Assembly: GCF_028715765.1 (NCBI RefSeq)
Contig: NZ_JAQURE010000011.1
Span: 1 to 64,000, forward strand
Direction of reading: 5' to 3'
Length of the DNA stretch: 64,000 nt
Origin: Rhodoferax sp.
GTDB lineage: Bacteria > Pseudomonadota > Gammaproteobacteria > Burkholderiales > Burkholderiaceae_C
Shown here piece by piece: positions 42,945 through 49,709 of this stretch; within the stretch, counting starts at the first letter, position 1, and each line of letters starts with the position of its first letter. The notes under the pieces are model-generated. The model was not told where the DNA came from. It worked only from the letters and a program-made list of their open reading frames with translations, and ran no database searches. The position numbers were made by a program, and so were the translations under genes.

Positions 42945-43855
42945 AATTTTCTGTCTTTCAGGTCAGTCGCAAGGGCGGTCGCGACAAAAACGAAGATCGC
43001 ATGGGCTACTGCTACACCCGCGCGTCGGCGGTTTTTTTGCTGGCTGACGGCATGGGTGGGCACCCTGAAGGCGAGGTGGCTGCGCAAATGGCCTTGCAGG
43101 CGGTGGCAGCGTTGTTTCAAAAACAAGCCCGCCCCGAGTTACCTGATGTCAAAGCCTTTTTGTCCGAGGCGTTGCTCACTGCACAACAGCACATCTTGCG
43201 CTATGCCAATGACCGTGCCATGCTGGACTCGCCTCGCACCACGGTGGTGGTGGCGGTGCTGCAAGCGGGCGCAGTCACCTGGACACATTGTGGTGACTCG
43301 CGGTTTTACCTGGTGCGCCAATCCAAATTGCTGGTGCGCACCAAAGACCATTCCCTCATGGAGCAAAACCTCACGCGCCCGGCGCCCGCAAACACCGCGC
43401 GTACCTCCAACCGCAATGTGCTCTTCACCTGCCTGGGCTCACCCATCAAACCCGTGTTCAATGTGGCCGGACCGGTCTCTTTGCAGCAGGGCGACCGCCT
43501 GATGCTGTGCTCTGACGGCTTGTGGTCGGTCATGTCTGATGACGACATTGTGTTTCACTTGTCACAAAAGTCGGTTGAAGATGCTGTGCCAGACCTGGTG
43601 GAAAAGGCCTTGCGGGCCGGCGGTGAAGGCTCTGACAACGTGACCTGTTTGGCGCTGGAGTGGGAAACCCCAGACGACTTTGACTCTACCCGCGGCAGTG
43701 TCAGCACCGACTCCATCAGCGATGGCGTGTTTGCCTCAACCGTGCAGGCGGGCTTGTGGAACGACACCCTGGAAGACCTGGACGAGGCCGCCATTGAGCG
43801 CTCGATTGCTGAAATCAACGAAGCCATTCGCCGCTCAGCCCTCAAAAAACCATAA
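42941..43855 (+). CDS. PP2C-family serine/threonine phosphatase
   Basis: The 304-residue protein has the PP2C metal-binding motifs: GGRDKNEDRMG near the N-terminus, LLADGMGGHPEGEVAA, WTHCGDSRFYLVR, LMLCSDGLW and GGEGSDNVTCL. It starts within the kinase stop codon (4-bp overlap), the standard arrangement of cognate kinase-phosphatase pairs. About 60 acidic C-terminal residues follow the catalytic domain. It is expected to reverse phosphorylation by the adjacent kinase. Confidence 0.93.
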   Translation: MKFSVFQVSRKGGRDKNEDRMGYCYTRASAVFLLADGMGGHPEGEVAAQMALQAVAALFQKQARPELPDVKAFLSEALLTAQQHILRYANDRAMLDSPRTTVVVAVLQAGAVTWTHCGDSRFYLVRQSKLLVRTKDHSLMEQNLTRPAPANTARTSNRNVLFTCLGSPIKPVFNVAGPVSLQQGDRLMLCSDGLWSVMSDDDIVFHLSQKSVEDAVPDLVEKALRAGGEGSDNVTCLALEWETPDDFDSTRGSVSTDSISDGVFASTVQAGLWNDTLEDLDEAAIERSIAEINEAIRRSALKKP

Positions 43856-43870
43856 CCCGCTTTGCGGGTT
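43854..43870 (+). terminator. Possible weak terminator after the PP2C gene
   Basis: AACCCGC TTT GCGGGTT begins within the stop codon. The stem is only 7 bp and no U-tract follows, so it may be attenuating rather than terminating. Confidence 0.35.
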
Positions 43871-43961
43871 GAACGGGTTTCAGGCCAGTCCTGCGGTGTG
43901 AGGCATCTCGCTTGTCGTGCCTTCGCACCGCGCCCCCATTTCCTTGATTGAAAGACCTGCC

Positions 43962-44690
43962 ATGACTGAATTTTCTAGAACCCAAGGCCGCTTGGCCAAT
44001 GCGCTGCGCCCAGTGCGCCTGACCCGCGCTTACACCCTGCACGCCGAAGGCTCGGTGTTGATCGAGTTTGGCCACACCAAAGTGCTGTGCAATGCCTCGG
44101 TGCTCGACAAAGTGCCGCCGCACCAAAAAGGCCGCGGCCTTGGCTGGGTCACCGCCGAATACGGCATGCTGCCACGCGCCACCCACAGCCGCAGCGACCG
44201 CGAAGCCGCGCGCGGCAAGCAAACCGGACGCACACAAGAAATTCAGCGTTTGATCGGCCGTGCCCTGCGCTCGGTGTTTGACCTCAGCCTGCTCGGCGAG
44301 CGCACCTTGCACCTTGATTGCGACGTGCTGCAAGCCGATGGCGGCACCCGCACGGCGGCCATCACCGGCGCCTTTGTCGCTGCGCAAGATGCTGTCAATG
44401 GCTTGCTGGCGGCGGGTAAATTGACGCAGTCGCCGATTCGTGAAGCGGTGGCGGCCATCTCGGTTGGCATGGTGCAAGGCACGCCGTTGCTCGACCTGGA
44501 ATATGTTGAAGATGCCGCTTGCGACACCGACATGAACGTGGTCATGACCGCCAGCGGGCATTTTGTCGAGCTGCAAGGCACAGCCGAAGGTGCGCCCTTT
44601 AGCCGCACCGAAATGGATCAACTCTTGAACTTGGCCGACCAAGGCATTCGTGAGCTGATTCTGTTGCAGCAAGAATCGCTCTCTAAATAA
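43962..44690 (+). CDS. rph: Ribonuclease PH
   Basis: RNase PH is the phosphorolytic 3'-5' exoribonuclease that trims tRNA 3' ends. The 242-residue protein has [22 protein letters not shown], the arginine-rich [39 protein letters not shown] and the phosphate-binding [15 protein letters not shown] chose ATG 43962, the start of [10 protein letters not shown]. It precedes rdgB, a conserved pair, with element B between. Confidence 0.95.
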   Translation: MTEFSRTQGRLANALRPVRLTRAYTLHAEGSVLIEFGHTKVLCNASVLDKVPPHQKGRGLGWVTAEYGMLPRATHSRSDREAARGKQTGRTQEIQRLIGRALRSVFDLSLLGERTLHLDCDVLQADGGTRTAAITGAFVAAQDAVNGLLAAGKLTQSPIREAVAAISVGMVQGTPLLDLEYVEDAACDTDMNVVMTASGHFVELQGTAEGAPFSRTEMDQLLNLADQGIRELILLQQESLSK

Positions 44691-44733
44691 GAGCTACTCA
44701 CGCACTAACCATAAGCGCTAGAGGTCTATTTGT
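44685..44733 (+). repeat. Element B copy between rph and rdgB
   Basis: AAGAGCTACTCACGCACTAA then CCATAAGCGCTAGAGGTCTA. It overlaps the rph stop codon and ends next to the rdgB start. Confidence 0.8.
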
Positions 44734-44734
44734 T

Positions 44735-45337
44735 ATGAAAATTGTATTGGCATCCAACAACCCCGGGAAATTGGTTGAGTTGCAAGCCATGTTGGCGCCG
44801 CTGCAGCTGGAGCTGGTGACCCAAGGCAGCCTGGGCATTCCTGAAGCGGCCGAGCCGTTTCACACCTTCATTGAAAACGCTTTGGCCAAAGCGCGTCACG
44901 CGGCGCATTTGAGCGGCCTGCCGGCCATGGCCGATGACGCCGGTTTGTGCGTGGATGCCTTTGGCGGCTTGCCGGGGGTGGACACCGCTTATTACGCCAC
45001 CCAGTTTGGCTACGCCAAAAGCGACGCCAACAACGTGCGTGCCCTGTTGGAGCAAATGCAAGGCATTGACAACCGGCGCGCCGCCATGGTCAGCACACTG
45101 GTGGCGCTGCGCTCAGCCGACGACCCCGAGCCACTGGTGGCGGTGGGGCGGGTGGTGGGCGACATCACCCAGGCGCCGATGGGTAGCAACGGCTTTGGCT
45201 TTGACCCGGTGATGTGGTTGCCCGAATTCGGCCAAACCTTTGCCCAGTTGCCCACCGAAGTTAAAAATGCCCACAGCCACCGCGGCCGCGCCGTGGCCGC
45301 CATGGTGGCGCTGATGCGTGAGCGCTGGCAGATTTGA
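44735..45337 (+). CDS. rdgB: XTP/dITP pyrophosphatase (RdgB/HAM1)
   Basis: RdgB hydrolyses non-canonical purine triphosphates (ITP, XTP) to keep them out of DNA. The 200-residue protein starts KIVLASNNPGKLVELQAML and has FIENALAKARHAAHLSGLPAMADDAGLCVDAFGGLPGV, GYGFDP-like GFGFDPVMWLP and the C-terminal NAHSHRGRAVAAM. It follows rph. Its leader is almost entirely element B, leaving little native ribosome binding sequence. Confidence 0.95.
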   Translation: MKIVLASNNPGKLVELQAMLAPLQLELVTQGSLGIPEAAEPFHTFIENALAKARHAAHLSGLPAMADDAGLCVDAFGGLPGVDTAYYATQFGYAKSDANNVRALLEQMQGIDNRRAAMVSTLVALRSADDPEPLVAVGRVVGDITQAPMGSNGFGFDPVMWLPEFGQTFAQLPTEVKNAHSHRGRAVAAMVALMRERWQI

Positions 45338-45367
45338 GCGTCCCTGCAGTTTTGCCGCACTTGAACC

Positions 45368-45396
45368 CTTGAATTCGCCTGGGTTGTCCTTATTTA
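45368..45396 (+). promoter_or_regulatory. Sigma-32 (RpoH)-type promoter of htpG
   Basis: CTTGAAT, a 13-bp spacer and CCTTATTTA match the heat-shock consensus CTTGAAA-N13-CCCCATTTA closely. Transcription would begin near 45403, leaving a leader of about 60 nt. Confidence 0.75.
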
Positions 45397-45461
45397 TGGG
45401 ATTGCTCTGGCACCAGCGCGCTCGTTGCTGGCCTCTATTTTTTTGACACCTCTGTAACACC

Positions 45462-47444
45462 ATGACCAAACAAACCCTTTCCTTCCAAGCTGAAGTGGCG
45501 CAACTGCTGCACCTTGTCACGCACTCGCTCTACTCCAACAAAGAAATTTTCCTGCGTGAACTCATTTCAAACGCGTCTGACGCCTGCGACAAACTGCGTT
45601 TTGAAGCCATCAACGACGGCGGTCTGTACGAGAACGACCCCGAGCTCAAGGTCAAAGTCATGTTTGACAAAGACGCCAAAACGCTCACCATCACCGACAA
45701 CGGCATTGGCATGAGCACGCAAGAGGCCATTGACCACCTGGGCACCATCGCCAAAAGCGGCACCAAAGACTTTGTGAGTAAGTTGAGCGGCGACCAAAAG
45801 GCTGACTCGCAACTCATTGGCCAGTTCGGCGTGGGCTTTTACTCAGGCTTCATCGTGGCCGACAAGATCACCGTTGAGTCGCGTCGCGCCGGTATGAAGG
45901 CCGAAGAGGGCGTGCGCTGGATCAGCGGTGGCGCGGGCAACTTTGAGGTCGAAGCTATCACACGGCCAGAGCGCGGCACCAGCATCATCTTGCACCTCAA
46001 CGACGACGCGCTCGACTATGCCAGTGCCTGGAAGCTCAAGAGCATCATCAACAAATACTCCGACCACATCAGCTTGCCCATCTTGATGGAAAAAGAAGAG
46101 TGGAAAGACGGCGAACTCATCAATCCATCAGATGAGGCCGGCGGCCGCCAACCTGGTGCCATGGTGAAAACCGGCGAATGGGAAACCATCAACAAAGCCA
46201 ACGCCATTTGGGCGCGCGCTAAAAAAGACGTCACGCAAGAGCAATACGACGAGTTTTACAAGCAAATCAGCCACGACTTTGAAGCCCCGCTGGCGCACAC
46301 CCACAACCGGGTGGAAGGCAGTACCGAATACACCCAGCTGCTGTACATCCCTGGCAAAGCGCCGATGGATTTGTACAACCGCGAAAAATCAGCTGGGGTC
46401 AAGCTCTACGTCAAGCGCGTTTTCATCATGGACGATGCCGAAGCGCTGTTGCCCACCTACCTGCGCTTTGTCAAAGGCGTGGTCGACTCGGCTGACTTGC
46501 CTTTGAACGTGAGCCGCGAACTGCTGCAAGAAAGCCGCGACGTGAAAGCCATCCGTGAAGGCTGTACCAAGCGCGTGCTGGGCATGCTCGAAGACCTGGC
46601 CAAAAACGACAAGCTGCCAGAAGTGTCTGCCGACGGCGTGACCGACGTGCAAACTGCCGAAGAAAAAGCCGAGGCGGAAAAAAATGTGGGCAAGTTCACC
46701 AAGTTCTACAAAGAATTTGGTGCTGTGCTCAAAGAAGGCCTGGGCGAAGACTATGCCAACAAAGACCGCATTGCCAAGCTGCTGCGCTTTGCCAGCAGCA
46801 CCACCGATGGCGTGATGGTCAGCTTTGCCGACTACAAAGCCCGCATGAAAGACGGCCAGGAAGCCATTTACTACATCACCGCCGACACCTTGGCAGCAGC
46901 CAAAAACAGCCCGCAACTTGAAGTGTTCAAGAAAAAAGGCATTGAAGTGCTCTTGATGACCGACCGCGTGGACGAATGGGCGCTGAACTACGTGCACGAG
47001 TTCGACGGCACACCGCTGCAAAGCGTGGCCAAAGGTGCGGTGGATCTGGGCAAACTGCAAGACGAGTCTGAGAAAAAGGCTGCTGAAGAAGCCGCTGAGT
47101 CCTTCAAGCCGCTGCTGGCCAAGCTCAAAGAAGCCCTCAAAGACAAGGCCGAAGACGTGCGTGTGACCACCCGCTTGGTCGACAGCCCAGCCTGCCTGGT
47201 GGTGCAAGACAACGGCATGAGCACGCAACTGGCGCGCATGCTCAAGCAAGCCGGCCAAGCCGCGCCAGACGTGAAACCCGTCCTGGAAGTCAACGCTGAG
47301 CATGCCTTGGTGAAGAAGCTTGAAAGCTCCCCTAGCTTCAACGACCTGGCGCACATCTTGTTTGACCAAGCCCTGCTGGCCGAAGGTGGCCTGCCCGATG
47401 ACCCCGCCGCCTACGTGCGCCGCGTGAACGCCTTGCTGGTTTGA
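45462..47444 (+). CDS. htpG: Hsp90-family chaperone HtpG
   Basis: HtpG is the bacterial Hsp90, an ATP-dependent dimeric chaperone. The 660-residue protein has the GHKL ATP site ([55 protein letters not shown]), the middle domain with [33 protein letters not shown], and a C-terminal dimerisation domain. A sigma-32-type promoter precedes it and a terminator derived partly from element B follows. Length is somewhat over the E. coli protein, which is usual for this group. Confidence 0.96.
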   Translation: MTKQTLSFQAEVAQLLHLVTHSLYSNKEIFLRELISNASDACDKLRFEAINDGGLYENDPELKVKVMFDKDAKTLTITDNGIGMSTQEAIDHLGTIAKSGTKDFVSKLSGDQKADSQLIGQFGVGFYSGFIVADKITVESRRAGMKAEEGVRWISGGAGNFEVEAITRPERGTSIILHLNDDALDYASAWKLKSIINKYSDHISLPILMEKEEWKDGELINPSDEAGGRQPGAMVKTGEWETINKANAIWARAKKDVTQEQYDEFYKQISHDFEAPLAHTHNRVEGSTEYTQLLYIPGKAPMDLYNREKSAGVKLYVKRVFIMDDAEALLPTYLRFVKGVVDSADLPLNVSRELLQESRDVKAIREGCTKRVLGMLEDLAKNDKLPEVSADGVTDVQTAEEKAEAEKNVGKFTKFYKEFGAVLKEGLGEDYANKDRIAKLLRFASSTTDGVMVSFADYKARMKDGQEAIYYITADTLAAAKNSPQLEVFKKKGIEVLLMTDRVDEWALNYVHEFDGTPLQSVAKGAVDLGKLQDESEKKAAEEAAESFKPLLAKLKEALKDKAEDVRVTTRLVDSPACLVVQDNGMSTQLARMLKQAGQAAPDVKPVLEVNAEHALVKKLESSPSFNDLAHILFDQALLAEGGLPDDPAAYVRRVNALLV

Positions 47445-47458
47445 TTTTTATATAAGAA

Positions 47459-47510
47459 ATAGGCCTCTAGAGCCCATGTATAAAGCGTGGACAGCTATTT
47501 AAAATATAGC
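47459..47510 (-). repeat. Element B copy after htpG
   Basis: On the minus strand AAATAGCTGTCCACGCTTTA then TACATGGGCTCTAGAGGCCT. The left part of this copy overlaps the htpG terminator stem. Confidence 0.8.
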
Positions 47511-47529
47511 TTTCCACGCTTTTCTTTTT
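47485..47529 (+). terminator. Rho-independent terminator of htpG, built from element B sequence
   Basis: GCGTGGACAGCTAT and ATAGCTTTCCACGC pair over 14 positions with one mismatch around TTAAAAT, followed by TTTTCTTTTT. The left arm is element B sequence. Confidence 0.85.
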
Positions 47530-47556
47530 GCTTTTTCCTTCAACTTTTCCAACCCC

Positions 47557-48003
47557 ATGAAAAACCTCTTCAACGTCACCCTGCTCGCCAGCGCCTTGTG
47601 CCTACCCCTGACTTCATTCGCCGCCGATGCGGCGTTGGCGGCCGCCGCCAAAGAAGCTGGTGCCGTGGTCACTGCCAGCGGCTTGGTGTACAAGTCGCTC
47701 AAAGACGGCACCGGGGCCAGCCCCAAAGCCAGCGACACAGTCAAGGTCAACTACCGCGGCACGTTCCCGGACGGCAAAGAATTTGACAGCTCTTACAAGC
47801 GCAACCAAGCCATAGAGTTCCCGCTCAACGGCGTCATCAAGTGCTGGACGGAAGGCGTGCAGCGCATGAAAGTGGGCGGCAAAGCCAAGTTGACTTGCCC
47901 GTCGAGCATCGCCTATGGCGAGCGTGGTGCCGGTGGTGGCCTGATTCCCGCCAACGCCACCTTGCTGTTTGAGGTGGAACTGCTGGGCATCAACGGCAAA
48001 TAA
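47557..48003 (+). CDS. FKBP-type peptidyl-prolyl isomerase (exported)
   Basis: The 148-residue protein has a signal peptide (NVTLLASALCLPLTSFAADA) and a single FKBP domain: VKVNYRGTFPDGKEFDSSYKR, FPLNGVIKCWTEGVQRMKVGGKAKLTCP, AYGERGAGGGLIPANATLLFEVELLGI. It should catalyse prolyl isomerisation in the periplasm. It lies just after the htpG terminator, in a small protein-folding neighbourhood with hsp20. Confidence 0.93.
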   Translation: MKNLFNVTLLASALCLPLTSFAADAALAAAAKEAGAVVTASGLVYKSLKDGTGASPKASDTVKVNYRGTFPDGKEFDSSYKRNQAIEFPLNGVIKCWTEGVQRMKVGGKAKLTCPSSIAYGERGAGGGLIPANATLLFEVELLGINGK

Positions 48004-48050
48004 CCCACGCCGTCGGCACAAGATTTCCGCATTTTTTCAGCCGCCAAAAT

Positions 48051-48078
48051 CTTGAAAACCTTGCCATAACCCTCATTT
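48051..48078 (+). promoter_or_regulatory. Sigma-32 (RpoH)-type promoter of hsp20
   Basis: CTTGAAA, a 13-bp spacer and CCTCATTT differ from the heat-shock consensus CTTGAAA-N13-CCCCATTT at one visible position. Transcription would start near 48085, giving a leader of about 65 nt. Confidence 0.8.
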
Positions 48079-48149
48079 TTCAACTTGTAGGCTCAACGCC
48101 ATGGGGGCACTGAGCCGACACCCCTGACTTGTTGAAAAAGGAGAATCTC

Positions 48150-48581
48150 ATGAATGCACTGATGACACGTGGCGGATTGTTTGACGAATTTTTCCGCGAT
48201 GTTGCGCCTGGTTTTTACATCAAGCCCCTGCATGGCGACGGCTTGCCCAACCCGGCGCAGATCAAGGTGGATGTCAAAGAAAGTGGCGAAGCCTACACCA
48301 TCCACGCCGAAATTCCAGGGGTGCCCAAAGAAGACATCCAGGTGGCCGTGGACGGCAATGTGGTGACCTTGCGTGCCGAGGTCAAGCAGCAAGACAGCAC
48401 CTCGCAAGATGAAAAGGTGTTGCGCAGTGAGCGCTTTTACGGTGCCGTCTCCCGCAGTTTTCAGCTCGCGGGAGACATCGACCAAGCGCAGGCCAAAGCC
48501 AAGTACGACAACGGTGTGCTGACCCTGACCTTGCCCAAAAAACAAGCCATGAGTGGCGCCCAACGCCTGACCATCGAGTAA
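48150..48581 (+). CDS. Small heat-shock protein (Hsp20/alpha-crystallin)
   Basis: The 143-residue protein holds an alpha-crystallin domain (IKVDVKESGEAYTIHAEIPGVPKEDIQVAVDGNVVTLRAEV, FSRSFQLAGDIDQAQAKAKYDNGVLTLTLPK type) between a short N-terminal arm and a short tail. It acts as an ATP-independent holdase for aggregating proteins. I chose ATG 48150, eight bases after AAAGGAG. The sigma-32-type promoter upstream indicates heat induction. Confidence 0.93.
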   Translation: MNALMTRGGLFDEFFRDVAPGFYIKPLHGDGLPNPAQIKVDVKESGEAYTIHAEIPGVPKEDIQVAVDGNVVTLRAEVKQQDSTSQDEKVLRSERFYGAVSRSFQLAGDIDQAQAKAKYDNGVLTLTLPKKQAMSGAQRLTIE

Positions 48582-48616
48582 CCGTGCGGCCGGCCGGCCG
48601 TTGCAGCGCCACCCCA

Positions 48617-48653
48617 CAGCCGCCGCTGGCGCTTACACCGCCAGCGGCGGCTG
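48617..48653. terminator. Perfect 15-bp inverted repeat at the hsp20/srkA convergence
   Basis: CAGCCGCCGCTGGCG and CGCCAGCGGCGGCTG flank CTTACAC. One arm encodes the last residues of SrkA and the loop contains its stop codon. It lacks a U-tract but could end transcripts from both sides. Confidence 0.55.
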
Positions 48654-49709
48654 TTGCATGGCTTCCAACTGGTCTTGCAGCATGACCACCTGGCCTTGCC
48701 AATAGTCGCTGCTGCCGAACCAGGGAAAGTTGATGGCAAAAATGGGGTCTTCCCAGCGCCGCGCCAGCCACGCGCTGTAGTGCAGCAAGCGCAGTGTGCG
48801 CAGCGGCTCCAGCAACGCCAGTTCGCGTGCATCAAAGGGGCGAAACTGCTCGTAGCCGTCCACCAGCGCGGCCAGTTGCCGGGTTTGTTGCGCCCGGTCG
48901 CCGCTCAGCAGCATCCACAGATCTTGCACCGCCGGGCCACTGCGGCAGTCGTCCAGGTCGACAAAATGCGGGCCGGGCAGCTGGCTGGCAGGCACCTCCA
49001 GCGGTGTCCACAAAATGTTGCCGGGGTGGCAGTCGCCGTGCAGGCGCAGCGTCTGCATGGCGCTGGCACCTGGGTTGGCCTCGTTCGTTAAATTATTTAA
49101 GTCTTTTTGGCCTCTAGCGCCCGTCAATAGGGCATGAGTAGCTATCAAATCAATGGCGTCTTGGGCAGCCTTGGCCCAGGCGCTTTGCACATCCAGCGGC
49201 ACTTTGTCATGACCCAGCAGCCAGTCGCGCGCGGCCACGCCAAAGCTGGCCACATCCAGCGCCGGGCGGTGGACAAAGGGGTGTGCCGTGCCCACGCTGT
49301 GGATGCGTGCCAAAAAACGGCCAATCCACTCCAACACCTCACCGTCTTCCAGTTCGGGCTGGCGGCCACCGCGCCATGGGCTCACGCTGAAGTCAAAGCC
49401 ACCATGGTGGTGCAGCGTCTGGCCGTTCAGCATCAGCGGTGCCACCACCGGAATTTCTGCCGCAGCCAGCTCGGCTGAAAATGCATGCTCTTCTTCAATT
49501 TGCGCCCGGGTCCAGCGCTGCGGGCGGTAAAACTTGGCCACCACCTTGCGGCCATCGTCCAAGTGGGCTTGGTAAACCCGGTTTTCGTAAGAGCTCAAGG
49601 CCATTTGCCGGCCGTCGCCCAGCAGCCCCACGCTGGCCAGCGCGTCTTGCACCACATCGGGCGTGAGTGCCTGAAACGGGTGGCTTGCGGTGGGCGAGGT
49701 GCTAGGCAT
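48633..49709 (-). CDS. srkA: Stress response kinase A (SrkA/RdoA)
   Basis: SrkA is a choline-kinase-fold Ser/Thr kinase that protects against envelope and MazEF-linked stress in E. coli. The 358-residue protein has SSYENRVYQAHLDDGRKVVAKFYRP, LHGDCHPGNILWT (catalytic Asp) and HFVDLDDCRSGPAVQDLWML. The segment IATHALLTGARGQKDLNNL before the catalytic loop is encoded by an in-frame element B copy and replaces a variable loop. It overlaps the upstream GspE-like gene by 8 bp. Confidence 0.92.
   Translation of the reverse strand: MPSTSPTASHPFQALTPDVVQDALASVGLLGDGRQMALSSYENRVYQAHLDDGRKVVAKFYRPQRWTRAQIEEEHAFSAELAAAEIPVVAPLMLNGQTLHHHGGFDFSVSPWRGGRQPELEDGEVLEWIGRFLARIHSVGTAHPFVHRPALDVASFGVAARDWLLGHDKVPLDVQSAWAKAAQDAIDLIATHALLTGARGQKDLNNLTNEANPGASAMQTLRLHGDCHPGNILWTPLEVPASQLPGPHFVDLDDCRSGPAVQDLWMLLSGDRAQQTRQLAALVDGYEQFRPFDARELALLEPLRTLRLLHYSAWLARRWEDPIFAINFPWFGSSDYWQGQVVMLQDQLEAMQQPPLAV
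49097..49149 (-). repeat. Element B copy inside srkA
   Basis: On the minus strand GATAGCTACTCATGCCCTAT then TGACGGGCGCTAGAGGCCAA. It is read in frame, giving a peptide that shares ARGQKD with the ABC permease N-terminus. Confidence 0.8.

Noticed and set aside
48583-48600. GCGGCCGGCCGGCCG run after hsp20
   Set aside because: A simple GC palindrome with no U-tract; the adjoining 15-bp inverted repeat is the better terminator candidate.
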